DNA of 64,000 nt from Chitinophagaceae bacterium IBVUCB2 (GCA_002127295.1 NFUV01000003.1:124001-188000); one strand, 5' to 3'. Shown: positions 16,569 through 26,391, counted from the first letter of the stretch. Notes: a model not told the origin generated them from the sequence alone. A program made the numbers and translations.

Positions 16569-17345
16569 ATGTACACTACGCTACTTACTTCTTTAGAAAA
16601 TGGCATCTATACCATCACCATTAATCGTCCTGATAAACTCAATGCATTAAATAAAGACGTATTCACCGATCTCAATACTGCACTCAATGAAATTGAAAAG
16701 AATAATGAAATAAAATCTGTTATTATCACTGGTGCAGGGCCAAAAGCATTTGTTGCCGGTGCAGATATTTCAGAGTTCGGCGGATTGAATAAAGCAGATG
16801 CAATGAAACTGGCCAAGAGAGGACAGGATGTTTTTTTAAGAATTGAGAATTCTGCCAAGCCAATTGTTGCCGCTGTAAATGGTTTTGCATTGGGCGGCGG
16901 ATGTGAGTTAGCGATGAGTTGTCATTTTCGGGTAGCAGCAGAAAATGCAAAGTTTGGCCAGCCCGAAGTTAATTTAGGATTGATACCCGGCTATGGCGGC
17001 ACACAACGGCTAGTGCAATTGATCGGCAAAGGCAAAGCGATGGAATTACTGATGAGTGCACATATGATAGATGCCAACGAAGCCAAACAACTGGGCCTGG
17101 TTAATTATGTAACTACAGCAGAAACATTACTGGATCATACCAAAAATATTCTCAACATTATTAATTCCAAAGCACCATTAGCAGTAGCAGGTTGTATAAA
17201 AGCTGCCAATGCCGTGTATGATGAAACCAAAGATGGCTACGCATTGGAAATTGAAGAATTTGGAAATGCCTTTGCTACAGAAGATATGAAAGAAGGAACC
17301 ACAGCCTTTTTAGAAAAGAGAAAAGCGGTCTTTACAGGTAAATAA
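16569..17345 (+). CDS. Enoyl-CoA hydratase/isomerase family protein
   Basis: The protein has 258 residues, typical of the crotonase family. The oxyanion-hole motifs are AGADISEFGG and NGFALGGGCELAMSC. The catalytic glutamates expected of a hydratase lie in GGCELAM and QPEVNLGLIPGYGGTQRL, the latter being the family signature. It most likely hydrates short-chain 2-enoyl-CoA in fatty-acid or amino-acid degradation. It is convergent with the GH88 gene, 2 nt between the stops. Confidence 0.93.
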   Translation: MYTTLLTSLENGIYTITINRPDKLNALNKDVFTDLNTALNEIEKNNEIKSVIITGAGPKAFVAGADISEFGGLNKADAMKLAKRGQDVFLRIENSAKPIVAAVNGFALGGGCELAMSCHFRVAAENAKFGQPEVNLGLIPGYGGTQRLVQLIGKGKAMELLMSAHMIDANEAKQLGLVNYVTTAETLLDHTKNILNIINSKAPLAVAGCIKAANAVYDETKDGYALEIEEFGNAFATEDMKEGTTAFLEKRKAVFTGK

Positions 17346-17347
17346 AA

Positions 17348-18562
17348 TTAGTTTTTCGCAGCAGGCAAATACCAGTTCTTATACCGCATCAATGCTTCTA
17401 AAAAATAATAATCCGCATAAGTAAGTGGTACATCCACTTCCGAGTTATAAGGAACAGCACCTACACTGTGTTTTAAAATAAAGCCGCCATTCTCACCCGG
17501 CTTATTCCTGTATGCATCCGTAGAAAGACTTTGTAATATTTTTTTGGCCGCTTTTATATTCACTTCTTTTTCTTTCCCGTCGGTATATTGTCCCAGCTCT
17601 AATAAAGCAGAAGCAAGAATAGAAGCGGCCGACACATCCCGGTACGTTTTAGGAATATCGGTTGAATTAAAATCCCAGTAGGGTACTTTGTCTTTGGGCA
17701 AATTAGGATGATTCAATATGAACGATGCAATGTTCTTTGCCTGTTGTAAGTAAGTGGGCTCTTTGGTAAAGCGATACATAATTAAAAATCCATACAAACC
17801 CCAGGATTGCCCTCTTGACCAGGCCGATTCATCGGCAAATCCCTGTGCTGTTTTTTTAGCAGCAACATTTCCTGTCGATAAATTAAAATCGACAACATGA
17901 TAAGAACTAAAATCCGGACGATAATGATTTTTCAACGTTGTGTTTGCATGATCGATCGCAATTACTTTATACTTTGGTTCCCGTTGCTGATCACTGGCCC
18001 AGCAAAGCAATTCAAGGTTCATCATATTATCAATAATAACCGGGCACTTAAACTTCCCACTGGAATCCCAGGACTGTATAGCTCTTATTGAAGGACGATA
18101 TCTTTTGATCAATGTTTCTGCTGCTGTTAATACCGTTTCTTTATAAGTTTTGTTGCCGGTAATACGATAGGCATTACCAAAACTGCAATAGATCATAAAA
18201 CCAAGATCATGATCCTTGGTATGATACTTTTCTTTTTCCAATATAGCCAGTCTTCTTTCAGCTTCTGCTTTAATGGCGGTATCTTTTGTTTGTTCATAGA
18301 TATACCATAACGATCCGGGAAAGAAACCACTGGTCCACCAGCTGGTATTACTGGTAACTAATTTCTTCTCTGCCGCTACATAATTTCTCGGCATTAAATT
18401 GGCCGGTGTATTTTTTGCCAACAGTTTGTATTGAGCTGCTGCATTCAAAAAAATTTCATGGATCAGTCGCTCCATTTTCTTATCAGCCTTTTGTGCCATA
18501 CTTAGTACACAGGCACAAACAAAAGAAAAGAATAACGCTGATTTTATTATTGCTGATTTCAT
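17348..18562 (-). CDS. Glycoside hydrolase family 88/105-type unsaturated glucuronyl hydrolase
   Basis: The protein has 404 residues with a signal peptide (about 1-23, ending SMAQ). The GH88 catalytic pair is visible as Asp119 in KDHDLGFMIYCSFGNAYR and Asp178 in CPVIIDNMMNLELL. The aromatic SWWTSGFFPGSLWYIYE and the AWSRGQSWGLYGF motifs are also typical. Family members remove unsaturated uronic acid from lyase-generated oligosaccharides. Its ATG overlaps the end of the GH29 gene by 4 nt, so it is the last gene of a three-gene operon. Confidence 0.92.
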   Translation of the reverse strand: MKSAIIKSALFFSFVCACVLSMAQKADKKMERLIHEIFLNAAAQYKLLAKNTPANLMPRNYVAAEKKLVTSNTSWWTSGFFPGSLWYIYEQTKDTAIKAEAERRLAILEKEKYHTKDHDLGFMIYCSFGNAYRITGNKTYKETVLTAAETLIKRYRPSIRAIQSWDSSGKFKCPVIIDNMMNLELLCWASDQQREPKYKVIAIDHANTTLKNHYRPDFSSYHVVDFNLSTGNVAAKKTAQGFADESAWSRGQSWGLYGFLIMYRFTKEPTYLQQAKNIASFILNHPNLPKDKVPYWDFNSTDIPKTYRDVSAASILASALLELGQYTDGKEKEVNIKAAKKILQSLSTDAYRNKPGENGGFILKHSVGAVPYNSEVDVPLTYADYYFLEALMRYKNWYLPAAKN

Positions 18563-19977
18563 TTTTCTATAAGACTTTCATTGATCAGGTATGCTGCAAT
18601 ACCGCTGATGTTATCATGCCCTTCTGCATCTTCCAAATATACCCGGAAAGAAGTAATGTTGGTGGCCGGAAAAGTGAGGATCCGTTTTCTGCCAACACTT
18701 CTTCCTTGTATTTCTCCGATAGCTTTTTCTCCGCTGTATAACACCACACTAAATCGCCGAACGGTTTGCCCAAGATGTATTGCTTCTCTCAATACAATAC
18801 AATTCACTTTTGTAGCTTGCTTCAACTTTACTACAAAATTTTGCAGGTTAATGCCATAAGCTGATGCGGTTGAATCCAGGCTTCGGATAACAAAAGGCTT
18901 TTGAGAAAAATCCCGTTGCGTAAATTCATAATAGGTTTCTGCCTGCTTTAATAAGTTATCTCCAAAGCTTTCTGTTCTTAAATTTTTAAATCCAACCAAT
19001 GCAGCAGAATCATTTTCATGGATAAGTCCCCTGCTATCAGGTGGCACATTCAATAATAAGTTAGCTCCTCTTCCAACAGATTTAAGGTACAGATCAAACA
19101 ATTGTGTAGGAGGTTTTACTTTATCATTTTCCGCACTGCGCCAGAACCAACCCGGCCTGATGCTCACATCACATTCTGCCGGTATCCATAAGCTACCGTT
19201 ATAATTTCCTCTTCCCAATGTATCCGTAGGCGGAGCTCCCTCTCCTCTTTTAAATCCGGCCGTATCTAAAAAATTCCAGTTAGGCTCACTGGCAATTCCT
19301 TTTTCATTACCCACCCATCTTATATCTGGACCAATATCACTAAAGATTACTGTTTTGGGTGATACCTGCCGAACAGTGTTTTCATATCTTCTCCAATCAT
19401 ATACCTGCTTTTTTCCATTGGGGCCTTCGCCATTTGCTCCATCCCACCACAACTCCCAAATAGTGCCGTAGTTCTGAAAGATTTCTTTCATCATTCCCAC
19501 AAATACATCATTGTATTTTTCGGTGCCATAGTCCGGATGATTTCTATCCCATGGAGAAATATAAACGCCAAACTTTAATCCATATTCACGGCATGCCTGT
19601 GATAATTCTTTCAGTACATCCCCTTGTCCATCCTTCCATTTACTTTCCCGTACCGTATGTTTTGAAAATTTACTGGGCCACAAACAAAACCCATCATGAT
19701 GTTTAGCAGTGATAATAATTCCTTTTGCGCCAGATTCTTTTGCTACCCTTGCCCATTGCCTGCAATCCAGGTTCGTAGGATTAAACATATCAGCCGGTTC
19801 TGTTCCTTCTCCCCATTCTTTTCCGCTAAAGGTGTTAGGGCCAAAGTGCATGAAGAGATAATACTCGGTTTCATGCCATGCTAATTGCTGTTTGGAAGGA
19901 AGTGGGGCTAAGTTAGTGTTTTGGGTAAAGCCGTTAATACCAATCAAAGCCAAAAGAATAAAAAAAGAATACTTCAT
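18559..19977 (-). CDS. Alpha-L-fucosidase, glycoside hydrolase family 29
   Basis: The protein has 472 residues with a signal peptide (ends near GFTQ). GH29 features are FMHFGPNTFSGKEWGEG, IIITAKHHDGFCLWPS, FGVYISPWDRNHPDYG and the candidate nucleophile Asp179 in WELWWDGANGEGPNG. The C-terminus is a beta-sandwich region, and the sequence looks like the GH29-B (alpha-1,3/4-specific) branch. It releases fucose from glycans in the periplasm. It overlaps both neighbours by 4 nt (ATGA type), so translation is coupled across the operon. No SusC/SusD pair is nearby. Confidence 0.92.
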   Translation of the reverse strand: MKYSFFILLALIGINGFTQNTNLAPLPSKQQLAWHETEYYLFMHFGPNTFSGKEWGEGTEPADMFNPTNLDCRQWARVAKESGAKGIIITAKHHDGFCLWPSKFSKHTVRESKWKDGQGDVLKELSQACREYGLKFGVYISPWDRNHPDYGTEKYNDVFVGMMKEIFQNYGTIWELWWDGANGEGPNGKKQVYDWRRYENTVRQVSPKTVIFSDIGPDIRWVGNEKGIASEPNWNFLDTAGFKRGEGAPPTDTLGRGNYNGSLWIPAECDVSIRPGWFWRSAENDKVKPPTQLFDLYLKSVGRGANLLLNVPPDSRGLIHENDSAALVGFKNLRTESFGDNLLKQAETYYEFTQRDFSQKPFVIRSLDSTASAYGINLQNFVVKLKQATKVNCIVLREAIHLGQTVRRFSVVLYSGEKAIGEIQGRSVGRKRILTFPATNITSFRVYLEDAEGHDNISGIAAYLINESLIEK

Positions 19978-21068
19978 TTTCTCATTTTAAAAACATACAA
20001 AATTTCATCTGCAATAGGGTGTGCTCCTTCGTATGTATAGCCCATCAGTTTTGCAATTGTTTGAGCAAATTGCTGCTGGTAAAGTTGCATTTCCGAATTT
20101 AATTCTCCTCGTAATGGCGTATCGGGACCAATTACGGCAAACCATATTTCGCTGGCTCCTTTTATATCGCTGCCATGATCGGTCCATTCTTTTTTAACAG
20201 CATCGCCTCTTCCATGGTCGGTTGTTATCAGTAAGGTTGTTTTGTTTTTATACTGGGGATCCTTCTGCACAAAATCCCATATCTCTTTTATCCAGGCATC
20301 TACTTGTTTACCTGCATCCAGGTAAGAACGGTATTGGCCACTATGGGCCCATTCATCCGTTTCGCCATAGGCGATATACAGGACCTTTGGTTTTTTGGTT
20401 TTCAAATATTCCATAGCCGCCTGGTGAGTAAACACATCCAAACATTCTGCATCGCCCCATGGACGATATGAATCTGAAAGCATTTTATTAACCAATTTCT
20501 GTTGTACAGTAAGGTTCTTTCCCGGCACCGTATCAAAAGCATTTATTACAGGGATACCACTTCGATTTTCATTTAGTATTCTATCAAAGGCGTTCCATGC
20601 TCCAAACGCCGCTACCTTATTTTTTAACTTTGGTTGCTTATTCAAAAACTCAAGTACCGTTATGTGTGGATTGGGAGGATAGCTATTCTTATTAATATTT
20701 GTATCGGCATAACCCGTAAAAATTTCGCTATAACCAGGATAGCTAAACCAATAGCGGTTTGCATTATCAACTTTGCTTCCTAAATTTCTGTTACCAAATA
20801 GTTGTCCCCTGGAGACAATGGTACTCCACAAAAAAGGGGTTAGTTTTTTTCTTCGCTCTGCTTCATCAGCAGCCCAGTATTTTTTAAAAATATATTCGCT
20901 GTCGCCCTGGTTAAATTTTGAATCGTTAGCAAGAGCAGAGTCCATGCCTTTAAAAACTTCCTGCCAGCGAAAACCATCGGTAGTAATAATGATGATATTC
21001 TCAGTACTTCTTTGAGCATTTGCAGTATAGCCTAAAACCAGTATCAGCGCAAAAAACAAAGTTTTCAT
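19974..21068 (-). CDS. Alkaline-phosphatase-superfamily (phosphodiesterase/sulfatase-like) exported enzyme
   Basis: The protein has 364 residues with a signal peptide (ends near ANAQ). The alkaline-phosphatase superfamily fold shows as IIIITTDGFRWQEVF (metal Asp31, with Thr30 or a nearby residue as nucleophile candidate), YIAYGETDEWAHSGQY (Asp and His ligands) and LLITTDHGRGD plus WTDHGS. It lacks the sulfatase C-x-P/S-x-R signature, so phosphatase or phosphodiesterase activity is more likely than sulfatase. It is the first gene of the operon with GH29 and GH88 and may remove phospho-substituents from the same glycan (inference). Confidence 0.85.
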   Translation of the reverse strand: MKTLFFALILVLGYTANAQRSTENIIIITTDGFRWQEVFKGMDSALANDSKFNQGDSEYIFKKYWAADEAERRKKLTPFLWSTIVSRGQLFGNRNLGSKVDNANRYWFSYPGYSEIFTGYADTNINKNSYPPNPHITVLEFLNKQPKLKNKVAAFGAWNAFDRILNENRSGIPVINAFDTVPGKNLTVQQKLVNKMLSDSYRPWGDAECLDVFTHQAAMEYLKTKKPKVLYIAYGETDEWAHSGQYRSYLDAGKQVDAWIKEIWDFVQKDPQYKNKTTLLITTDHGRGDAVKKEWTDHGSDIKGASEIWFAVIGPDTPLRGELNSEMQLYQQQFAQTIAKLMGYTYEGAHPIADEILYVFKMRK

Positions 21069-21135
21069 TCTCCAATATAAGGCCGTAAAATGAACTTTTA
21101 AAACAAAAATGAGTTAACCGTTTGGCCGATTGGCC

Positions 21136-21143
21136 TACCTTTG
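21136..21143 (+). promoter_or_regulatory. -7 box of fumC
   Basis: TACCTTTG fits TAnnTTTG and lies 28 nt before the fumC ATG, a normal leader length. A clear -33 TTTG at the usual spacing is not seen. Confidence 0.4.
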
Positions 21144-21171
21144 CGCCATCATTAAAAAATCACAACTTTTT

Positions 21172-22572
21172 ATGGAATACAGGATAGAAAAAGACACCAT
21201 GGGAGAGGTAAAAGTGCCGGCTGATGCGTATTACGGGGCACAAACCCAGCGCAGCATCGACAATTTTAAAATTGCGCAGGACATTAATAAAATGCCCAAA
21301 GAAATCATCAGTGCATTTGCATACCTGAAAAAAGCAGCGGCCATTACCAACCAGGAAGCCGGAGTTTTACCTAAAAATAAATCTGTATTAATTGGAAAAG
21401 TTTGTGATGAAATCTTGAAAGGTAAACTGGATGATTACTTTCCCCTGGTAGTATGGCAAACCGGTAGCGGCACACAAAGCAATATGAATGTGAACGAAGT
21501 GGTGGCTTATCGGGGGCATGTATTAAAAGGCGGCCAATTGACCGACAAAGAAAAATTTCTGCATCCGAATGATGATGTAAATAAATCACAATCATCGAAC
21601 GATACTTTCCCCACAGCAATGCATATTGCTGCTTATAAAATATTGGTAGAAACTACACTGCCGGGCATTAAAAAACTTCGTGACACTCTTGCCAAGAAAA
21701 GCAAGCAGTACATGAAAGTGGTGAAGATCGGCCGTACCCATTTTATGGATGCTACTCCATTAACCGTAGGGCAAGAGTTCAGCGGTTATGTTTCGCAATT
21801 AGACCATGGCATGAAAGCCATTAAAAATACCCTGGCACATTTAAGTGAATTAGCTCTTGGCGGAACGGCTGTTGGTACAGGCATTAACACTCCTCCTGAT
21901 TATGCAAAGAATGTGGCAAAACATATTGCCAGCTTAACGGGATTGCCATTTGTAACGGCAGAAAATAAATTTGAAGCTTTAGCAGCACACGACGCCATAG
22001 TAGAAGCACATGGTGCATTAAAAACAGTTGCTGTTAGCTTAATGAAAATTGCCAACGATATCCGTATGCTTTCATCCGGACCAAGAAGCGGTATTGGTGA
22101 AATTTTTATTCCGGATAATGAACCAGGTTCATCTATCATGCCGGGAAAAGTAAATCCAACACAATGTGAGGCATTAACCATGATAGCGGCACAGGTAATG
22201 GGTAACGATGTTGCCATAAGTGTTGGGGGCAGCATGGGTCATTTTGAATTGAATGTTTTTAAACCAGTAATGATCTATAATTTCCTGCACAGTGCCCGGT
22301 TGATCGGCGATGGTTGTGTTTCTTTCAATGATAAATGTGCGATGGGATTAGCACCTATTGAAGCGAACATAAAAAAGCATGTTGATAATAGTTTGATGCT
22401 GGTAACTTCTCTGAACACAAAGATTGGATATTATAAAGCAGCAGAGATTGCTCAAAAGGCGCATAAGCAAGGAACTACCTTAAAAGAAATGGCGGTAAAA
22501 CTGGGCTATGTAACACCTGAACAATTTGATGAGTGGGTGAAACCCGGCGATATGGTAGGTAAGCTGAATTAA
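21172..22572 (+). CDS. fumC: Class II fumarate hydratase
   Basis: The protein has 466 residues from the ATG at 21172 ([28 protein letters not shown]). It carries the fumarase/aspartase signature [11 protein letters not shown], the [11 protein letters not shown] motif and the [18 protein letters not shown] segment with the active-site residues. The length is normal for FumC. It catalyses reversible hydration of fumarate to malate in the TCA cycle. It has its own -7 box and a terminator, so it is probably monocistronic. Confidence 0.96.
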   Translation: MEYRIEKDTMGEVKVPADAYYGAQTQRSIDNFKIAQDINKMPKEIISAFAYLKKAAAITNQEAGVLPKNKSVLIGKVCDEILKGKLDDYFPLVVWQTGSGTQSNMNVNEVVAYRGHVLKGGQLTDKEKFLHPNDDVNKSQSSNDTFPTAMHIAAYKILVETTLPGIKKLRDTLAKKSKQYMKVVKIGRTHFMDATPLTVGQEFSGYVSQLDHGMKAIKNTLAHLSELALGGTAVGTGINTPPDYAKNVAKHIASLTGLPFVTAENKFEALAAHDAIVEAHGALKTVAVSLMKIANDIRMLSSGPRSGIGEIFIPDNEPGSSIMPGKVNPTQCEALTMIAAQVMGNDVAISVGGSMGHFELNVFKPVMIYNFLHSARLIGDGCVSFNDKCAMGLAPIEANIKKHVDNSLMLVTSLNTKIGYYKAAEIAQKAHKQGTTLKEMAVKLGYVTPEQFDEWVKPGDMVGKLN

Positions 22573-22598
22573 AAACTTTATCGTAAAAGCACCACTGC

Positions 22599-22631
22599 AA
22601 AGAGAGAAAAACTACGGTTCCTTCTCTCTTT
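22599..22631 (+). terminator. Terminator after fumC
   Basis: AAAGAGAGAA (22599-22608) pairs perfectly with TTCTCTCTTT (22622-22631) across a 13-nt loop, followed by TTATT. It lies 26 nt after the fumC stop. Confidence 0.8.
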
Positions 22632-22723
22632 TTATTAGTTATTAGTTGCAAATGGAGGCAACACTGTACTACCTTAACAGACTAACAATCCAACCCCATT
22701 TTAAAACTAAAAACAACCACCCC

Positions 22724-22930
22724 ATGAAAAGTAATGCACAACCATTTTACTTTTCCCCGTATGTGGCAAAGGGACCAAACCAGGAACCTTCTGCCAAACC
22801 ATCACATCAATCTCCTTATTTACGAGCTGTGCTTAATGGCAGAACAAGAGTTGCAGACAATGCAAGAGCTTCGCTTATGGCGAACTCCAGTATGGAAGCA
22901 GCCTTGCGATACATTGCCCACACCCGGTAA
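22724..22930 (+). CDS. Small hypothetical protein (68 aa)
   Basis: An ATG at 22724 opens 68 codons. The product is basic, with a C-terminal half that looks helical (NARASLMANSSMEAALRYIAHTR) and no membrane segment. No family is recognised and no Shine-Dalgarno or clear -7 box is seen. A second frame (ATG at 22734) is also open over much of the same DNA, so the coding call is weak. It sits between the fumC terminator and the convergent lspA. Confidence 0.35.
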   Translation: MKSNAQPFYFSPYVAKGPNQEPSAKPSHQSPYLRAVLNGRTRVADNARASLMANSSMEAALRYIAHTR

Positions 22931-23045
22931 TATCAATGTAGTATAGTCTTAGTCCAGACAAAAAAAGTTGGTCTATCTATCAACTAACATTGATACAAGA
23001 GATGGTGATGATTAAATGATTGCTAACAAAGCCGATAACTTAAAG

Positions 23046-23070
23046 CAAAACCCCCGAATCGGGGGTTTTG
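23046..23070. terminator. Bidirectional terminator between the small ORF and lspA
   Basis: CAAAACCCCC (23046-23055), GAATC, GGGGGTTTTG (23061-23070) is a perfect 10-bp stem with A-run and T-run flanks on both strands. It lies 12 nt after the lspA stop on the minus strand. Confidence 0.88.
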
Positions 23071-23081
23071 AATTTTATAAT

Positions 23082-23792
23082 TTAAAGCACCTGCATTTTA
23101 TCGCTTACATCCGTAGTGGTTTCAACTGTTGAATGTTTTTCTTCAACACTGTGTTTTTTAAAGAATCTTTTCTGAAAGATCAACAATGTAATGACACCTG
23201 TTGAAATAGACATATCTGCTATATTGAAGATGGCACTAAAAAATTCAAACTCATCTCCGCCAACAAATGGAAACCAGGAAGGAAAATTTCCTTTAAACAT
23301 CGGGAAATAAAGCATGTCTACCACACTGCCATGTAGAAAAGAAGAATAACCGTTGGATGAAAATTCTGCAATGCCTGAATAAGAAATATAATCGTTGATA
23401 GCAGGATCATACCGCAGCCCTTTATCGAAAATCATTCCGTAAAACATGCTATCAATTAAATTACCCAATGCTCCCGCATAAATTAGGGCTGCACAAATGA
23501 TAAAGCCTTTGCTATATTTTTGTCTTACAATTTTACCCAGATACCAGGTACCAAAAATTACAGCCCCCAGGCGAAACAACGTCAACACCATTTTTCCTGT
23601 TTCATTACCAAATTTCCAACCCCAGGCCATACCAGGGTTTTCAATAAAATGCAGACGGAACCAATCCATACCACCTACACGCAGCACTTCACCTGTTGGG
23701 TGACTTGTCTTAATCCAGATTTTCAATACCTGGTCAATAATGATTATGGCGGCTATTAAAAATGCAACATGCCGTATCTTAAGTGACTTCAT
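23082..23792 (-). CDS. lspA: Lipoprotein signal peptidase (signal peptidase II)
   Basis: The protein has 236 residues from the ATG at 23792. It has four hydrophobic segments and the catalytic aspartates in GALGNLIDSMFYG and FNIADMSISTG. The insertion with VDMLYFPMFKGNFPSWFP is typical of Bacteroidota LspA, which are longer than the E. coli enzyme. It cleaves the signal peptide of diacylglyceryl-prolipoproteins and would serve the many lipoproteins in this window. The C-terminal tail is rich in Lys/Thr/Glu. In many relatives lspA follows ileS and a DksA-like gene; here that block is about 17 kb away. Confidence 0.95.
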   Translation of the reverse strand: MKSLKIRHVAFLIAAIIIIDQVLKIWIKTSHPTGEVLRVGGMDWFRLHFIENPGMAWGWKFGNETGKMVLTLFRLGAVIFGTWYLGKIVRQKYSKGFIICAALIYAGALGNLIDSMFYGMIFDKGLRYDPAINDYISYSGIAEFSSNGYSSFLHGSVVDMLYFPMFKGNFPSWFPFVGGDEFEFFSAIFNIADMSISTGVITLLIFQKRFFKKHSVEEKHSTVETTTDVSDKMQVL

Positions 23793-23801
23793 AATAATTG
23801 G

Positions 23802-23809
23802 CAAATATA
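23802..23809 (-). promoter_or_regulatory. -7 box of lspA
   Basis: On the minus strand TATATTTG lies 9 nt before the lspA ATG. No good -33 element is seen, and upstream is a GAGCT-rich repeat. Confidence 0.4.
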
Positions 23810-23813
23810 CAGA

Positions 23814-23856
23814 GAAGCGACGAGCTGTTAGTTGTGAGCTACGAGGTTGGTTCCTA
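23814..23856. repeat. GAGCTGTTAGTTGTGAGCT-type intergenic repeat
   Basis: A run of imperfect GAGCT/AGTTG direct repeats upstream of lspA. It shares composition and unit with the repeat between iscU and iscA at 30.4-30.5 kb (in inverted orientation). Confidence 0.4.
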
Positions 23857-23913
23857 TTATGAAAATTTAACTACTGATTAAGTTTATTGGCAAATACTGG
23901 TTACCAGCTACCC

Positions 23914-26391
23914 TTATTCTTCAAAATAGACCCGTTTAACCCGCTGTGAAATACCCGTCATTATTTCATAAGGAATTGTATTGGCCCATTCTGCTATTTG
24001 CTGAACGGTCAATTCCTTTCCAAAAACAGTTACTTCATCTCCTTCATGTACACAGGGAATATCGGTTACATCAATCATAATCATATCCATGCAAACAGTG
24101 CCGATAACCGGGGCTAATTTCTTTTTTACTGTAATCTTACCAATACCATTTCCTAATCTTCTTGGATATCCATCTGCATAACCAATCCGAATAGTTGCAA
24201 TTACAGAATCTCTGTTTACAACTCCTTTCCTGTTATAACTGACCGAGTCGCCCGGTTTCAAATACTTTAGTTGTGCTACAGTTGATTTAAGAGTAGCAAC
24301 TGTTTGCAAATCTAATTTACCGGTAGCTGCACTATCAACCCCATATAATCCAATTCCTAGTCTCACCATATCCAGTTGCAAATGTGGATGACGGATAGCC
24401 GCTGCCGAATTCGCAATATGCTTAAGAAAAACATATCCCAATATTTCTTGCAGTTGATCAACTGCTTTTTTAAATTTTATTGCCTGTTGTTCAGTAAAAG
24501 GATCCTGTTCTTTTTCTTCGCTACCTGCAAGATGAGAAAAACAGCTTTGTATTCTGAAAGATGCTGTTGCCATCAACTCGTTACCCAGTTGCTCAATATC
24601 ATTTATAGAAAACCCAAGCCGGTTCATTCCTGTTTCTATTTCTAAATGCACAGGATATTGTTGTAGTGCCTGTCCTTTTAAAAACAAATCAAAAGAATGC
24701 AGCAATTCAAACGAATAAATTTCCGGTTCTAAATTATGTTCAACGATTGCTTCAAACGCATTTTCCTCGGGGTTCATCACCATTATAGGAAGAGTGATGC
24801 CTGCTTTTCTTAGCTCCACTCCCTCATCCGCATACGCCACACCCAGGTAATCGACCTTCTGAAACTGCAATACGCCTGCTATTTCTGCACCACCACTTCC
24901 ATAAGCAAATGCTTTTACCATTGCCATTACTTTGGTAGATGGTTGCAATATTTTCTGATACTGCTTCAGGTTGTGGGTCAGTGCATTCAAATTAATTTCG
25001 AGAATTGTTTGATGTGCTTTTTGTTCCAGTAAGGGAACAATTTTTTCAAACTCAAAAATCCGGGCACCCTTTACTAAGATCGTTTCTTCTTTAAATTTTG
25101 AGAAGCGATAATGCTGTATAAAAGATTCAGTCGTGTTGAAATATTCCTGCGAAAGGGATGAATTACCAAAAGCTATGGGCAGTAATGTTGAAATTCTTTC
25201 TCCAATTCCAATAACATGATTAACGGAATGATTCTGTAAGGCGTCGGCTATTTCCTCGTACAAGTCTTCATCCTGCAGGCCGCTATGCAGAAAATCCGAT
25301 AATATCACCGTTTTCTTTGTTCCAGCACTTTGATTAACTAAAAAGTTCAATGCAATGTTCAATGAACTTAAATCAGCACTATAACTATCATTAATTATTG
25401 AACAGTTATTTGTTCCTTTTTTTAATTCCAGCCGCATATTTACCGGATGGAGATTTTTCATCCGTCTTTCAATTATGTCTGCGCCAATACCCAATTGTAA
25501 CATTATAGCAGCGCAGGTGATTGCATTTTCAACGGATGCATCGTCTGTAAATGGAATTGTAATACTTACCGTGGAATTATCAAATTCAATTTCAATGGCC
25601 GTCTCGCTAACTCCCTTATCAATTGTTTTTATAAGAAAATTATTATCTTCTCCGTGCCCCCAGGTTTTCAATACTATATTTTCACCCAGCATTTCTACTA
25701 TATCCTTTCTCCCGGTAAAGTCAATTTCTCTTCCTATAATTACTTCGGAATTTTTAAACAACACCAGCTTTTCCCTGAATTTATGCTCTTCATCATTAAA
25801 GCCATCGCTATGTGCTTCGCCAATATTTGTTAGAACACCAATAGTTGGTTTAATGATTCTTTCCAACCGCAGCATTTCACCCTGCTCAGAAATACCGGCT
25901 TCAAAAATGGCCAACGTATGCTGTTCATTCATCTGCCATATACTTAGCGGCACACCTATTTGCGAATTATAACTTTTGGGACTTCTTACAATATTGTAAT
26001 TCTCCTGCAGTAATTGGTACAGCCATTCTTTTACCACTGTTTTCCCGTTGCTTCCGGAAATGCCAATTACAGGAATATTGAATTGCTGCCTGTGATCTGC
26101 CGCTATTTGCTGCAAAGCCACTAATGCATTATCTACTAGAAGAAAATTTGCTTCAGGATATAATGAAGCGTCTATCGCTTCGCTTATTACAAAATTCCTT
26201 ACCCCTTTTTTATACAATTCAGCAATAAACTGGTGACCATCTCTTCGCTGACTTTTAATGGCAAAAAACAAAGAGGTAGAAGGAGAATAAACTTTTCTGC
26301 TGTCGAGTAAAAGATGCTCAACGGTTACATCACTTACTATTGTACTTTCAGCATCAATAATGCTGGCAATATGACTGATTGAATAACTCAA
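23914..26391 (-). CDS. murF: Bifunctional UDP-MurNAc-tripeptide:D-Ala-D-Ala ligase / alanine racemase
   Basis: The protein has 825 residues. The N-terminal MurF part (about 1-450) has the Mur ligase P-loop GISGSNGKTVVKEW at 110-123 and the C-terminal IINDSYSADLSSLN motif. The C-terminal part (about 455-825) is a PLP-dependent alanine racemase, with the PLP lysine in VMAMVKAFAYGSGG and RLGIGLYGVDS plus SYNRKG. The fusion of D-alanine supply with D-Ala-D-Ala addition is well known in Bacteroidota. The start is a TTG at 26391: an in-frame TAA lies two codons upstream and no ATG is available near the family start. Only 12 nt separate it from terC. Confidence 0.95.
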   Translation of the reverse strand: MSYSISHIASIIDAESTIVSDVTVEHLLLDSRKVYSPSTSLFFAIKSQRRDGHQFIAELYKKGVRNFVISEAIDASLYPEANFLLVDNALVALQQIAADHRQQFNIPVIGISGSNGKTVVKEWLYQLLQENYNIVRSPKSYNSQIGVPLSIWQMNEQHTLAIFEAGISEQGEMLRLERIIKPTIGVLTNIGEAHSDGFNDEEHKFREKLVLFKNSEVIIGREIDFTGRKDIVEMLGENIVLKTWGHGEDNNFLIKTIDKGVSETAIEIEFDNSTVSITIPFTDDASVENAITCAAIMLQLGIGADIIERRMKNLHPVNMRLELKKGTNNCSIINDSYSADLSSLNIALNFLVNQSAGTKKTVILSDFLHSGLQDEDLYEEIADALQNHSVNHVIGIGERISTLLPIAFGNSSLSQEYFNTTESFIQHYRFSKFKEETILVKGARIFEFEKIVPLLEQKAHQTILEINLNALTHNLKQYQKILQPSTKVMAMVKAFAYGSGGAEIAGVLQFQKVDYLGVAYADEGVELRKAGITLPIMVMNPEENAFEAIVEHNLEPEIYSFELLHSFDLFLKGQALQQYPVHLEIETGMNRLGFSINDIEQLGNELMATASFRIQSCFSHLAGSEEKEQDPFTEQQAIKFKKAVDQLQEILGYVFLKHIANSAAAIRHPHLQLDMVRLGIGLYGVDSAATGKLDLQTVATLKSTVAQLKYLKPGDSVSYNRKGVVNRDSVIATIRIGYADGYPRRLGNGIGKITVKKKLAPVIGTVCMDMIMIDVTDIPCVHEGDEVTVFGKELTVQQIAEWANTIPYEIMTGISQRVKRVYFEE

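Noticed and set aside
17348-21068. Full polysaccharide utilisation locus
   Set aside because: No SusC/SusD pair, no hybrid two-component or sigma/anti-sigma regulator in reach; only a three-enzyme operon is supported.
25475-25972. Plus-strand 165-residue frame
   Set aside because: It lies wholly opposite the MurF coding sequence, with no start signals or domain.
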